From contig CAXXFE010000001.1 in NCBI GenBank assembly GCA_963666825.2, positions 124,001 to 188,000 of the forward strand: a DNA stretch of 64,000 nt. Reading direction: 5' to 3'. The translations under genes and the position numbers were made by a program. The notes beneath the pieces were generated by a model. It ran no database searches. It was not told the DNA's origin and saw only the letters and a program-made list of their open reading frames with translations. Positions 32,779 to 42,193 of this stretch are shown in pieces (position 1 is the first letter of the stretch; each line of letters opens with the position of its first letter). Source of the DNA: Saccharicrinis sp963666825 (lineage in GTDB: Bacteria > Bacteroidota > Bacteroidia > Bacteroidales > Marinilabiliaceae).

Positions 32779-35298
32779 ATGAAAAAACTAAACGTTTCAA
32801 AAATATTTAATTCTTTAATTACTGATCGTTTTCTAGTAATACTTGCAATTTTATTAACCCTGCCGGTAATACAGCCTTTCTATACAGAGTTTATTATGGG
32901 TACTGAACAAGGTACTCCCGAAAACGTTAAAATCCTATTCTACATAGTAATACCAACATTGTTAATTTCTTGCCTCTTACGCAAACAACTACTTCCGCTT
33001 GTTACTATAATTCCAGCTATTTATTATTTACTGTATTTAAATAACATATTCAGCTATTACTCTCCCTATATTGTAGTTCCAGCATCAATAATATCGTATA
33101 TATATATTGTTATAAAAGGTAATGTACGGTCGATAGTTCTTTTTGTTTTAGTTGTATTTAGCTTCATTTTATACGAGTGGTATAGTGCCGCTATCTTAAG
33201 TATCACATTTATATTCTCCCGTTTCCTAGTATTAGTTGTCACACATAATTTTTCTATTTTTACAACATTAGGAGTTAAAAAATCTATTCTTCATTTATCT
33301 AAATCATTTCTTTTTTGGAGCCCGTTGTTAATTATAATTATTCCGGTAAGCAAGTTGCAAAAAAACATAAACAAACAAATAACCAGTGAGATTTATCAAT
33401 TTACGCCAGTTGACACACTCCAATTTTATAATGTTGGTTCATTAACCGATTCCATAGAAAGTTTAATGCAACCGACAAAAGGGGTTTCTTCTATTATCTT
33501 TATTGATAGTATAAATGGTAATGAGAAAAATATATGCGAACTGGATTTACCCGGAATTAAAGATATATACTTAACTGAATCAGGCGAAGATACAATTCAA
33601 CTTGCATTTCCTCGTATAAGTTCAAAGCAATACCCTATTTATAACAATCTTGATTTAACCATAGAAAACAAAAACAATATTTTTCTGCACGAGCTCATCT
33701 TTAATGCATTTAAAAATACCGAAAGAAACTTTGATACTTCGACAAACATCACAGTTAATGAATTTATTGCGGGAACTGTACTTGAGAATAACACCTTATT
33801 TAGTATTGATAATACCAAACTTGTTACCAGCGTTACTAGAACAGATAGTTTAAAAGGTTCATATGTACTTATCTGTAAAAATATAAGCTTACCAAAACCT
33901 GATTACATTAATAGTGGATTGAATGAAAATATTGAAGTTTCAGTAGCACATTTATTTCTAAGCTTTTCAAATAACATTTTTAAAACATTTAAAGATCCAA
34001 GCATGTCTTTTCAATTGCCAAGTTTAAATTCAGCTTCAATTAGCACAGGCAATTTTAATACACTAAAAGAAAAAATTTATGAAACAATAGATGACCATGA
34101 ATCCAAGACCCTGAAAAAGGTAAACAAAGAAATTGATGAAATACTACCAGAGCCATTGCTCGAAACTGAATCGGCTAAATTTTGGGAAATAAAAAAATTG
34201 ATTACTAATGCAATAAAGAAAAACGTTAATAAAAAATACAGTAAGGAAAAGAGTAAGCTAAAGAAAAAAATACAAAACAAAATAAGTCGAATATACAAGA
34301 GTGTTACTGTAAAAGTCGATCATGTATTTGAGACAATAGAAAATCAAAATACCCAAAGTAAACAGGATGATCAGCTTAAAGAATACCCAAAAGATCTAGA
34401 CATAGTGTCAACCAATCTTGTACGCCTAATAACTGATAGTATTAAGGATCAGATTACAGATATTATGGAATCAACAATACAAATCTTGCGAATTACCTTT
34501 TTAATCTTATTCTTTTATAGTTTATTGGGTACGTTATCATTTACATACTTAATACTACAAACCTATTTATACATATTTTCAAGAGTTACTGTCTCTGAAA
34601 AAAATAAAATATTTGCCACTTTAAACACCTCTACAGAAGAATTACCCAAGGGGGAAATTAGAGCATGTGGAGATACCTACACAATTGAAGCTGATAACAC
34701 AGAAATCTTTTATGTATCGCGTTTATTTGAACCAAGTGGAATACCTCCAAAATTTTGTATCCCATATCCCAAAGTATCTGTAGGGCCTAGATTAAAATAT
34801 AAAGTATATGCTATGAATATGGTTAAAACAGAAGGTAAACAAAAGGTTCACTTTAGTGCTATAGGAAGTAGTTGTTTTGTTGAATGGAAAATTAAAGAAA
34901 ATGAAGCAGTGGTGTTTAATTATAAAAACCTAGTGGCAATTACCAGTACTGTAAAACTTAAATCTGTAGTAAACCTAAAGGTAACGACCTTATTATTAGG
35001 TAAGATTTTATATAAAGTAGCAGTAGGACCAGGCAAAATTATATTATTAACAAAAGGGCGACCTATTATAAGTGGAGATCCCGCAGCAGATACATCTGTT
35101 GCCCTTAATCGCATTTTAGCATGGGGCACCGGAACACGATTTGATATACATTCAGAATTAAGACTTTTGGATGTATACTTAAGTGGATTCTATTTAAGGA
35201 AAATGGATTCAGATTTAATTGTAATAGATGCTGATGCCAAAGGGAAAGCAAGCTCAGGTCTAATCCAATATGTAAAAGGACTCTTATGGCCTTTTTAA
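32779..35298 (+). CDS. Large membrane protein with coiled coil and Aim24-like C-terminal domain
   Basis: An 839-residue protein. About five to six membrane segments lie in residues 15-190. A long polar region (about 190-570), with charged helices (LKKVNKEIDEIL, KKYSKEKSKLKKKIQNKISR) likely to be coiled coil, is followed by another hydrophobic pair (about 573-600, ITFLILFFYSLLGTLSFTYL). The C-terminal region (about 610-839) resembles Aim24/TIGR00266 proteins: VEWKIKENEAVVFNYKNLVAI and then KILYKVAVGPGKIILLTKG. Aim24-like domains are beta-sandwiches of unclear role. It is the third gene of the operon, 73 bp after the transglycosylase-like gene. The architecture is not one I know. Confidence 0.7.
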   Translation: MKKLNVSKIFNSLITDRFLVILAILLTLPVIQPFYTEFIMGTEQGTPENVKILFYIVIPTLLISCLLRKQLLPLVTIIPAIYYLLYLNNIFSYYSPYIVVPASIISYIYIVIKGNVRSIVLFVLVVFSFILYEWYSAAILSITFIFSRFLVLVVTHNFSIFTTLGVKKSILHLSKSFLFWSPLLIIIIPVSKLQKNINKQITSEIYQFTPVDTLQFYNVGSLTDSIESLMQPTKGVSSIIFIDSINGNEKNICELDLPGIKDIYLTESGEDTIQLAFPRISSKQYPIYNNLDLTIENKNNIFLHELIFNAFKNTERNFDTSTNITVNEFIAGTVLENNTLFSIDNTKLVTSVTRTDSLKGSYVLICKNISLPKPDYINSGLNENIEVSVAHLFLSFSNNIFKTFKDPSMSFQLPSLNSASISTGNFNTLKEKIYETIDDHESKTLKKVNKEIDEILPEPLLETESAKFWEIKKLITNAIKKNVNKKYSKEKSKLKKKIQNKISRIYKSVTVKVDHVFETIENQNTQSKQDDQLKEYPKDLDIVSTNLVRLITDSIKDQITDIMESTIQILRITFLILFFYSLLGTLSFTYLILQTYLYIFSRVTVSEKNKIFATLNTSTEELPKGEIRACGDTYTIEADNTEIFYVSRLFEPSGIPPKFCIPYPKVSVGPRLKYKVYAMNMVKTEGKQKVHFSAIGSSCFVEWKIKENEAVVFNYKNLVAITSTVKLKSVVNLKVTTLLLGKILYKVAVGPGKIILLTKGRPIISGDPAADTSVALNRILAWGTGTRFDIHSELRLLDVYLSGFYLRKMDSDLIVIDADAKGKASSGLIQYVKGLLWPF

Positions 35299-35333
35299 TT
35301 AACACCAATTAAACAAACAAAAAAATAATTATA

Positions 35334-36104
35334 ATGAAAAAAATACTCTCCTTAACATTTACCTCTTTTATACTTTTTCTTTTTTCTTGCACAAAAAAAG
35401 AAAATAATAAAAACTTTAGAATTATCTCTAAAGAAACCTACATATATAAAGATATTGATACCCCTTATTGGTATAGAATTTTAGAGGAAGGAGACACACT
35501 TATACTACTTAATAAAAATAAAGAAGGGGAAAACGGACAATCATGGACATTAGTGCAGAATATGGGTCAAAAGGGGTGGATTACAGATACTGTTATGTTA
35601 TTTCGTAGAGATGAATTTGTTACAGGATCTGAGTTCAATACAGTTTTTCGTAATTTTCTGAAAGATAGTTATGGCCAAAACGATTTAAATAAATATCTAC
35701 ATCCTGAAATAGGTATTTATTATGCATTTGAAGACGCAAATGTTGGTTATAAAATCAGTAAGTCATCTATAATCAAAAATAATACTCCTTATAATAAAAA
35801 TATACCTAATATTTATGATATCTCAATGAATCGTTATATAAGGTGCTTCTCTAATATTGATTTAAAACCAGGGTTTTATTGTGAATTAGCTAATCTGGAT
35901 CAAATTTTTAGATATAATACGCGAATTGAGAATTATAAAAATAAGATTAGCTTACCCGAATTGCCTTATTATGGAGCAATTATGAAAACAACCTTAATTA
36001 TCAATAATCAGTTTGAGAGTTTTATGTACTTTGCTAAAATTCAAGGAAATTGGTACCTGATTATGATAGATATGTGTAAATGTTCATCTGGTATTGATTT
36101 ATAG
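35334..36104 (+). CDS. Lipoprotein with SH3-like domain
   Basis: A 256-residue lipoprotein. The signal peptide ends in FLFSC with the lipid-attachment Cys at about residue 19. Residues 35-90 (ETYIYKDIDTPYWYRILEEGDTLILLN ... SWTLVQNMGQKGWITDTV) read as a bacterial SH3-type domain, often a cell-wall-binding module. The C-terminal domain (about 100-256) is unrecognised. It starts 35 bp after the membrane protein gene, so it is the fourth gene of the unit. An SH3 module in the same operon as a transglycosylase-like protein fits peptidoglycan contact. Confidence 0.7.
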   Translation: MKKILSLTFTSFILFLFSCTKKENNKNFRIISKETYIYKDIDTPYWYRILEEGDTLILLNKNKEGENGQSWTLVQNMGQKGWITDTVMLFRRDEFVTGSEFNTVFRNFLKDSYGQNDLNKYLHPEIGIYYAFEDANVGYKISKSSIIKNNTPYNKNIPNIYDISMNRYIRCFSNIDLKPGFYCELANLDQIFRYNTRIENYKNKISLPELPYYGAIMKTTLIINNQFESFMYFAKIQGNWYLIMIDMCKCSSGIDL

Positions 36105-36153
36105 ATAGGTTTAAGTCTGTTTTTTATATAATAGCAGATCATATCGAATACTA

Positions 36154-36166
36154 CTTTGCTGAGACT
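36154..36166 (+). repeat. Cassette-boundary motif, copy 13
   Basis: CTTTGCTGAGACT, as copies 6 and 7. It lies 49 bp after the stop of the plus-strand lipoprotein gene and 112 bp beyond the stop of the minus-strand gene on its right. Confidence 0.65.
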
Positions 36167-36278
36167 CTTCCTTTAATCTCGCAACTGTTTCTTTAAATTT
36201 GTTCATTATTATAATTTTCGTATCGCAAACTATAGTAATAAAATATATAGAGGATATTATGAATCCTCCATATATTTT

Positions 36279-36509
36279 TTAAATTTCTTTTGTAGTAATT
36301 TTAGATTGTTGGATACTATACCCTTGTTCCTCTATATCTTTTAATATCTCCTTTGGATTGGCTCCTATTAAAGGAGAATCTTCTTCTAATTCTACGCTGT
36401 GACTGTATTGCCAATCCCAATCCTGATTAGGTAGATTTTGACCAGTGGCATCATTTGTAAAACCACCCACTAATTTTTTGTTTTTAGGTTTGAAGATGTT
36501 TACTTTCAT
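36279..36509 (-). CDS. Hypothetical protein, 76 residues
   Basis: A small protein of unknown family (MKVNIFKPKNKKLVGGFTND, then an acidic C-terminal half, SVELEEDSPLIGANPKEILK). It lies near the right IS6 copy, facing away from the operon. The acidic tail and short length resemble small immunity or precursor-like peptides, but no motif decides. Confidence 0.5.
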   Translation of the reverse strand: MKVNIFKPKNKKLVGGFTNDATGQNLPNQDWDWQYSHSVELEEDSPLIGANPKEILKDIEEQGYSIQQSKITTKEI

Positions 36510-36661
36510 ATGTTTATTTTTAATTATGGATAAATACTAAACATACTACGAATAAAGGTAATAATAGTTATTGCTTTCTCTTTTCAAGAAATTCGATAGC
36601 ATATCTAATATAGCAATAGTAGCTACCTTTACTTATTTTTAAAAGTCTAAAGAAAAAAAGA

Positions 36662-37465
36662 GGTTCTGTCGCATTAATAAGTTAGATATTTTTTCTATCG
36701 CAAATACTAGCTTTTATGCTGCCAAACTTCTAAATATTTGCCAATTAGACATACCATACCCATGAACAACTTGTTGTTTTTGAATCATTCGTATTAATTC
36801 AAGTCCGGTCAAAGTGTTTTTCGCCGAAGAAAAACTTTTGAAGCCAAGCATGGGATTTGTCCTTCTTTTGATGAACCGATGATCCTGTTCTATTCGATTA
36901 TTAAGGTATTTGTGACACCGTTTTTCAATACGTATTATTTCACCGTTGTTTGTATTATCTTCATTGATCTGATCCAAAGCTGCTATATTTGCTCCACTCT
37001 TGTCTATAGTGACTTTCTCCGGAATTCCATTATTGGCAAATGCTTTATAAAAGAAGGTCAATGCTGCTTTCTTATCTCGATTCTCGGAGAGATAGAAATC
37101 TACTGTCTGGCCTTGCTTATCAACTGCTCTATAGAAATACACCCACTTGCCATTAACCTTTATATAAGTCTCATCCATGTACCAACTAAGCCCTACACGC
37201 TTTTTTCGTTGGTTCAATTTAGTATTCAATAATGGTGAAAAATGATTAACCCAACGTTGAATAGTCGAATGATCAATGATAACACCGCGAAGGAAGAGTA
37301 GTTCTTCGACATCACGATAACTCAAACTAAATCTGAGTTTATAAAAAACAGTTTGAAGAATTACTTCTTGGGGAAATCTAAATCCCTTAAACCATCCAAC
37401 TTGTGCTTGTATCATATCCAAAAATAGTAATCTTTAAGATACAATATTATTAATGCGACAGAACC
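36662..37465 (-). mobile_element. IS6-family insertion sequence, copy 2
   Basis: An 804-bp element, the reverse complement of the copy at 19460-20263 as far as I compared (ends and transposase identical), with the same 19-bp inverted repeats. It interrupts an IS66 transposase gene: the left flank is island DNA and the right flank continues in the IS66 frame. No 8-bp target duplication (AAAAAAGA and GCTGTATT). Confidence 0.93.
36714..37421 (-). CDS. IS6-family transposase (copy 2)
   Basis: A 235-residue DDE transposase identical in sequence to that at 19504-20211, on the opposite strand. The catalytic residues (MDET, IDKSG, RIEQDH) are all present, so both copies could be active. The identity of the two copies indicates recent duplication by replicative transposition or gene conversion. 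Confidence 0.93.
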   Translation of the reverse strand: MDMIQAQVGWFKGFRFPQEVILQTVFYKLRFSLSYRDVEELLFLRGVIIDHSTIQRWVNHFSPLLNTKLNQRKKRVGLSWYMDETYIKVNGKWVYFYRAVDKQGQTVDFYLSENRDKKAALTFFYKAFANNGIPEKVTIDKSGANIAALDQINEDNTNNGEIIRIEKRCHKYLNNRIEQDHRFIKRRTNPMLGFKSFSSAKNTLTGLELIRMIQKQQVVHGYGMSNWQIFRSLAA

Positions 37466-38366
37466 GCTGTATTTAACCAATTCTACAATGAATGGATGGT
37501 TTAATAAAGCGACAGATCTATTGGATCCTTTGTATCTCTTATTGGAAAAAGAAGTTTTAAATTGTGATTATTTACAAGCAGATGAATCTCCAATTGGAGT
37601 TCAGGATTCACAAAAGAAAGGGGCTTTATTTTCCGGATACCAATGGGTTTATCGTTCCCCGGAACAAGGATTAGTTCTTTTTAAATATCATCCGGGTAGA
37701 AATCAAAAAGCACCAGAAGAGACTCTGAATAATTTTAACGGATCATTGCAAACTGATGGTTATATTGCGTATCAAAGCATGGAAACCAAAGGCCACATTG
37801 TGCTCTTAGCTTGCATGGCACATGCCCGGCGCTATTTTGATAAAGCTTTGAACTACGACAAAGATATGGCAGAGTATATGCTTAAAAAGATGCAGAAGCT
37901 TTATAAAATAGAAAGAACTGCAAAAGAACGTTTGATAGATCAAAACACCTTACAAAGGTACAGAAGCCTATATGCAAGACCTGTCTTAATCGAAATAGAA
38001 CAATGGCTAAAAAGCAACATTAATAAAGTTGTGCCCCAGAGTCCAATTGGAAAGGCAATTACCTATACATACAACCTTTGGCCTAGGTTAAAAGCTTACA
38101 TTAATAATGGCAAGTATGAAATCGATAATAATAAGATTGAAAATGCTATACGTCCATTAGCTTTAGGCCGGAAAAACTATTTATTTGCAGGTTCACATAG
38201 TGCAGCACAAAAAGCTGCCATGATGTATTCTTTCTTTACTACATGTAAAATTAATGAGGTAAATCCTTTAGAATGGTTAACCTTTGTACTAGAAAAGATA
38301 CAAGATTGTAAAACATCTCAACTTAAAGAACTTCTTCCTCAAAATTGGAAAACCTTTAAGAACTAA
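37466..38366 (+). pseudogene. IS66-family transposase, 5'-truncated by IS6 copy 2
   Basis: About 300 C-terminal residues of an IS66 TnpC transposase; the usual length is about 500. The frame is open straight from the IS6 end (LYLTNSTMNGWFNKATDLLDPLY), so the N-terminal half has been removed. Family blocks: DYLQADESPIGV, LQTDGYIAYQSM, LACMAHARRYFDKAL, and the hallmark IENAIRPLALGRKNYLFAGS. The missing half is not found left of the island, so it has been lost or moved. Inactive. Confidence 0.9.
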
Positions 38367-38398
38367 TCACTGTATTTCCAATTTCCCAATAGTGTACT

Positions 38399-38517
38399 TT
38401 ACAACACGAATAAGCATGACCAATGACAGAGGACAATATGAGTGTGTCTTTGCAGAACGCGTTAATGCAATAATCAAACCGGAAGTTAACCTATACCGTT
38501 TTAGAGGAAAGAAATAA
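38399..38517 (+). pseudogene. IS3-family transposase C-terminal relic
   Basis: A short frame reads ISMTNDRGQYECVFAERVNA and then IIKPEVNLYRF to a stop. It matches the end of IS3-type integrase cores (SMT...YENAxAERVNGILK). Only about 38 residues remain, 30 bp after the IS66 relic. It marks this spot as a repeated insertion site. Confidence 0.7.
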
Positions 38518-38556
38518 AAAGCTCCAATGAAGCGTAGATGACTTTAATCATTTTAG

Positions 38557-38778
38557 TTAAATAGCAATTAGGTTATAAAGAGCCTTTAAATTTTTTATTA
38601 TATGATATCCTGGTTTGTAGCAACTAGAGTTGATTACTGCAAATGCAAATGATTTATCAAATATCGAAATAGGTAGCTCAATTATATTACAGGGATCTTT
38701 AAAGGATATTGATTTCCCATTTTTTAGATAAATTGATATAAACTCAATATAATTCACGTCTAATTTCTCGTATTCCAT
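38557..38778 (-). CDS. Hypothetical protein, 73 residues
   Basis: A small frame with beta-rich sequence (MEYEKLDVNYIEFISIYLKN, CNIIELPISIFDKSFAFAVI). No family recognised. It lies between the IS relics and the PUL. The stretch from 38779 to 39077 upstream of susC is AT-rich and shows no gene; it should contain the susC promoter, though no clear TAnnTTTG element was picked out. Confidence 0.45.
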   Translation of the reverse strand: MEYEKLDVNYIEFISIYLKNGKSISFKDPCNIIELPISIFDKSFAFAVINSSCYKPGYHIIKNLKALYNLIAI

Positions 38779-39077
38779 AATCTTTAAATTAAGTACCTCT
38801 GTTGTTATTATAGTTCTGTAATTGAAGTTTTACGTTTGTAGGACTAGGTATTACTACTTTTTCTTTGCAAATGCTTTTTCTGATTTAATTCTGAATATTA
38901 ATATAATAGATTTTACTCCATGACATTATTAAAATAGTACATATAGATATTAATATTATCCATATTTATGTATGTACAATGTTAATATATTCATGAATAA
39001 TATTGATGCTCAAAATCGCTGATTGTGAATAGTTTTGAAACTATAAATCTATGGATATAAAAATTTAATAATAAGTC

Positions 39078-42000
39078 ATGTTAAGAAAACAATCCGATTT
39101 TTTAAAAAGAGGAATACTATTCTTTGTATTTCTTTTAGCTTGCATCTCTCTCTTTAGTCAAGTTAGGATAGAGGGGACAGTTGTTGATTCCAATGATGAT
39201 TCTCCTTTGCCTGGTGCTACTGTGCAGATTAAAGGAACAAGTGATGGTACGATCACTGATTTTAATGGATATTATAGTCTCTTAGTACCTGAGGGTTATG
39301 AAACTGTTATATTCTCATTTATTGGGTTTGAGCCCCAAGAAGTTAAGATTGGTGAGAATCTCACCATCAACTGTGCTTTAGTATCTGAAATTACTCAACT
39401 TAATGAAATAGTTGCCATTGGTTATGGAGCCGCAAAAAAAGGAAGCATAACAGGGGCAATTGCAAGAGTTGGAAGTGAAAAGTTAGAAACCAGACCTGTT
39501 ACTGGAGTGGATCAAGCGTTAGCTGGTCAAATGGCGGGAGTACGAGTACGTGCTACATCCGGAGAGTTGGGTGCTGCATTAGAAATTTCAATAAGGGGTA
39601 AATCTTCTGTTTCTGCAGAGAATTCACCTCTGTATGTGGTTGATGGTGTGCCAACTTCAGATATATCAGACATTGTAACAAGCGATATTGAATCCATTAA
39701 TGTTCTGAAAGATGCTTCTACTGCCGCTATTTATGGTTCAAGAGGAACTAATGGAGTTGTATTAATAACAACTAAAGGCGGAGAAGTAGGTAAAACGAAA
39801 TTTACGTTTAGTGGATATTTTGGGTTACAAAGTCTTGAAAAGAAAATAAAATTGATGAATTCTGAAGAATGGATAGATTTTAATAAGCAAAGAATAGATG
39901 AACGTTGGATTAATCTTGGGAAGGACCGGGGAGCTGATTATAAAGCTTCAGACTCCTATGAATATAGATTATCGGAATTAGGTAGTTTTAATAAAAAATA
40001 TATGCCTGATCCTTTGTGGGAATATGGATCAGATAGTTTAGCTTTTATTGATTGGCAAGATGAATTATTTCGAACTGCACCTATTCAAGAGTATCAATTA
40101 TCAGCTTCTGGTGGTTCTGAGAATATAAAATATCATATATCAGGTACTTATTTAAATCAAGAAGGTATCATTGTTTATACCGATTATAATAAGATTAATT
40201 TTCGATCGAATTTGAATATCAAACTGAGTAAGAGATTGACTCTTGACTTAAATATGAGTCCAACAAGAAGTGTAATTGACGGGGGACTAACTTCTGGAAA
40301 GGATGCCATGGTTAACCGAGCGCTTACAATGGCACCGGTAGCTGATAAAGAAGTTGGTATTGAAACAGGTGTTAAGCCAAATAATTCATACTTATATGCA
40401 GGATCAGCATGTAGTCCTGTTGCATACTTAAGAGAGATAACCTATCGTCAGGAGGATATCAGAATGCGAACTAATATTTCTCTTAATTATAAAATTAAGG
40501 ATGGGTTGAATGCTAAGATTACAGGAGCAATGGACAATCGTTCATTAAAATTACATCGTTATATTCCAACTCTTGTCGAAAAAAATAATGCTGCCGTTGA
40601 AGAAGGAGAATTAAGTACAGCTCTGCTGAAAACAAATAGAGTTAATAAGTATTTGTTCGAATATACATTGAATTATAATAAGAAAATAGGTAAACATGAA
40701 TTTAGTTTTTTAGGAGGTGGTTCTATTGAAAGTAAAGATAGTGATCAGTCTTTACAAAAGAATACACAGTTTAATAATGATAAATTAACCACGTTTACGG
40801 AAAGTAGCTCAACAGTAAATGAAAGTAGTTACTTGTTATATGAGGATAGATTACTTTCGGCTTTTGGACGTTTAAATTACAATTTTGCTAATCGTTATCT
40901 ATTATCGGGAAGTATACGTAACGACGGATCCTCTCGTTTTGGTAGTGATAATTTATGGGGGCTATTCCCTGCATTCTCTGTAGGTTGGAAAGTGAAAAGT
41001 GAGGAATTTATGTCTGATTTTGATTTCATAAGTAATATGAAATTGAGGTTTAGTTATGGAGAAACAGGGAATAATACAATTCCTTTATATCGTTCGTATG
41101 CAGAGTTGGCTTCATCTAATTATTCTTTTGGAAATCAAATTGTATATGGGTTGGTCAATGCTACTGTTGAAAACAAGGATTTAGGGTGGGAGAAAACACA
41201 ATCCTATAATTATGGAATTGACTTAGGTTTTTTGGAAAATAGGATATTTATTTCTCTTGATTATTACAAAAAGAAAACCAATGATATGTTATATGAAGTT
41301 CCAGTAGCTGCCGTAACAGGTTTTACTCGTGGTTGGCAAAATATTGGAGCCATGCAAAATTCTGGGTATGAAATTGAATTAACAACTCATAATATTAATT
41401 CAATTTTTAAGTGGAATACTTTCTTTAATTTTTCTCACAATGAAAATAAAGTATTGGCTTTAGGCCCAGATGATACACCAATATTAGCTGGTTTTAATAA
41501 TAGTACGGAAATATTAAAAATAGGGGAACCAATGTTTTCATATTTTATGTATGATGCTATTGGTGTATATATGGATCAAGCTGATATAGACTCATCTCCT
41601 TCAATGGCTAATAATATTCCTGGTGATGTAAAGTATCGTGATGTAAATAATGATGGGGTAATTACAGAGGATGATAAAACAATTGTAGGTAATCCGGAGC
41701 CGGATTTCTTTTGGGGGGTAACAAACAGTTTTAGTTACAAGAATTTTGATCTTTCGATATTGATGCAGGGACAAATCGGTGGTGAAATATATGGTATCAT
41801 CGGTCGTGCTTTTGATAGTCCCAATGGTGAAAGTGCAATCAATCGTCCCAAGCATTGGAAAGATCGATGGAAGTCGGAAGAGGATCCCGGCAATGGAAAA
41901 GTGCCTAGAGTAGATGGAACAACAAGTGGCTTGTATGATTCCAGATGGTTATATGATGCAACTTATTGGAAGGTAAAGAATGTAACACTTACTTACAATA

Positions 42001-42182
42001 TTGATAAAAATCTGTTAAAAGGAATCGATAGAGCTCAAATATATATATCAGGTGATAATCTTTTTATGCGTGATCATTACACTATTGGCTATTCTCCTGA
42101 AGCAGATAATAACGAAGGTGGTGATTATGGAGGTTATCCTAATTCAAAGGTATATACTATTGGTGTAAAAATGACATTTTAA
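39078..42182 (+). CDS. susC: SusC/RagA-family TonB-linked outer-membrane transporter
   Basis: A 1034-residue outer-membrane protein that imports oligosaccharides with energy from TonB. After the signal peptide (to about residue 28) comes a carboxypeptidase-regulatory-like domain (VRIEGTVVDSNDDSPLPGATV, about 28-110). The plug follows (SVSAENSPLYVVDGVPTSD, AAIYGSRGTNGVVLITTKGG), then the beta-barrel ending in KMTF. Length is normal for SusC. It is first in the PUL, followed after 11 bp by susD. Expression is probably induced through the HTCS regulator at 52601. The substrate is inferred from the neighbours as rhamnogalacturonan or arabinogalactan fragments. Confidence 0.95.
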   Translation: MLRKQSDFLKRGILFFVFLLACISLFSQVRIEGTVVDSNDDSPLPGATVQIKGTSDGTITDFNGYYSLLVPEGYETVIFSFIGFEPQEVKIGENLTINCALVSEITQLNEIVAIGYGAAKKGSITGAIARVGSEKLETRPVTGVDQALAGQMAGVRVRATSGELGAALEISIRGKSSVSAENSPLYVVDGVPTSDISDIVTSDIESINVLKDASTAAIYGSRGTNGVVLITTKGGEVGKTKFTFSGYFGLQSLEKKIKLMNSEEWIDFNKQRIDERWINLGKDRGADYKASDSYEYRLSELGSFNKKYMPDPLWEYGSDSLAFIDWQDELFRTAPIQEYQLSASGGSENIKYHISGTYLNQEGIIVYTDYNKINFRSNLNIKLSKRLTLDLNMSPTRSVIDGGLTSGKDAMVNRALTMAPVADKEVGIETGVKPNNSYLYAGSACSPVAYLREITYRQEDIRMRTNISLNYKIKDGLNAKITGAMDNRSLKLHRYIPTLVEKNNAAVEEGELSTALLKTNRVNKYLFEYTLNYNKKIGKHEFSFLGGGSIESKDSDQSLQKNTQFNNDKLTTFTESSSTVNESSYLLYEDRLLSAFGRLNYNFANRYLLSGSIRNDGSSRFGSDNLWGLFPAFSVGWKVKSEEFMSDFDFISNMKLRFSYGETGNNTIPLYRSYAELASSNYSFGNQIVYGLVNATVENKDLGWEKTQSYNYGIDLGFLENRIFISLDYYKKKTNDMLYEVPVAAVTGFTRGWQNIGAMQNSGYEIELTTHNINSIFKWNTFFNFSHNENKVLALGPDDTPILAGFNNSTEILKIGEPMFSYFMYDAIGVYMDQADIDSSPSMANNIPGDVKYRDVNNDGVITEDDKTIVGNPEPDFFWGVTNSFSYKNFDLSILMQGQIGGEIYGIIGRAFDSPNGESAINRPKHWKDRWKSEEDPGNGKVPRVDGTTSGLYDSRWLYDATYWKVKNVTLTYNIDKNLLKGIDRAQIYISGDNLFMRDHYTIGYSPEADNNEGGDYGGYPNSKVYTIGVKMTF

Positions 42183-42193
42183 AAAATTGCCCT

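Larger units (their letters stand above)
19460..37465. mobile_element. Putative IS6-bounded accessory island (pseudo-composite element)
   Basis: Two inverted, apparently identical IS6 copies enclose 16.4 kb of accessory genes with short genes, toxin-antitoxin modules and a repeated boundary motif. IS6-family pairs can mobilise or invert the DNA between them. No matching 8-bp duplications were found at the outer ends, so recent mobilisation as one unit is not shown. Confidence 0.5.

Noticed and set aside
36879..37232. A 117-codon frame opposite the IS6 transposase (also at 19693-20046).
   Set aside because: It mirrors the transposase on the other strand and occurs in both IS copies only because the element is duplicated; its composition is that of an antisense shadow.
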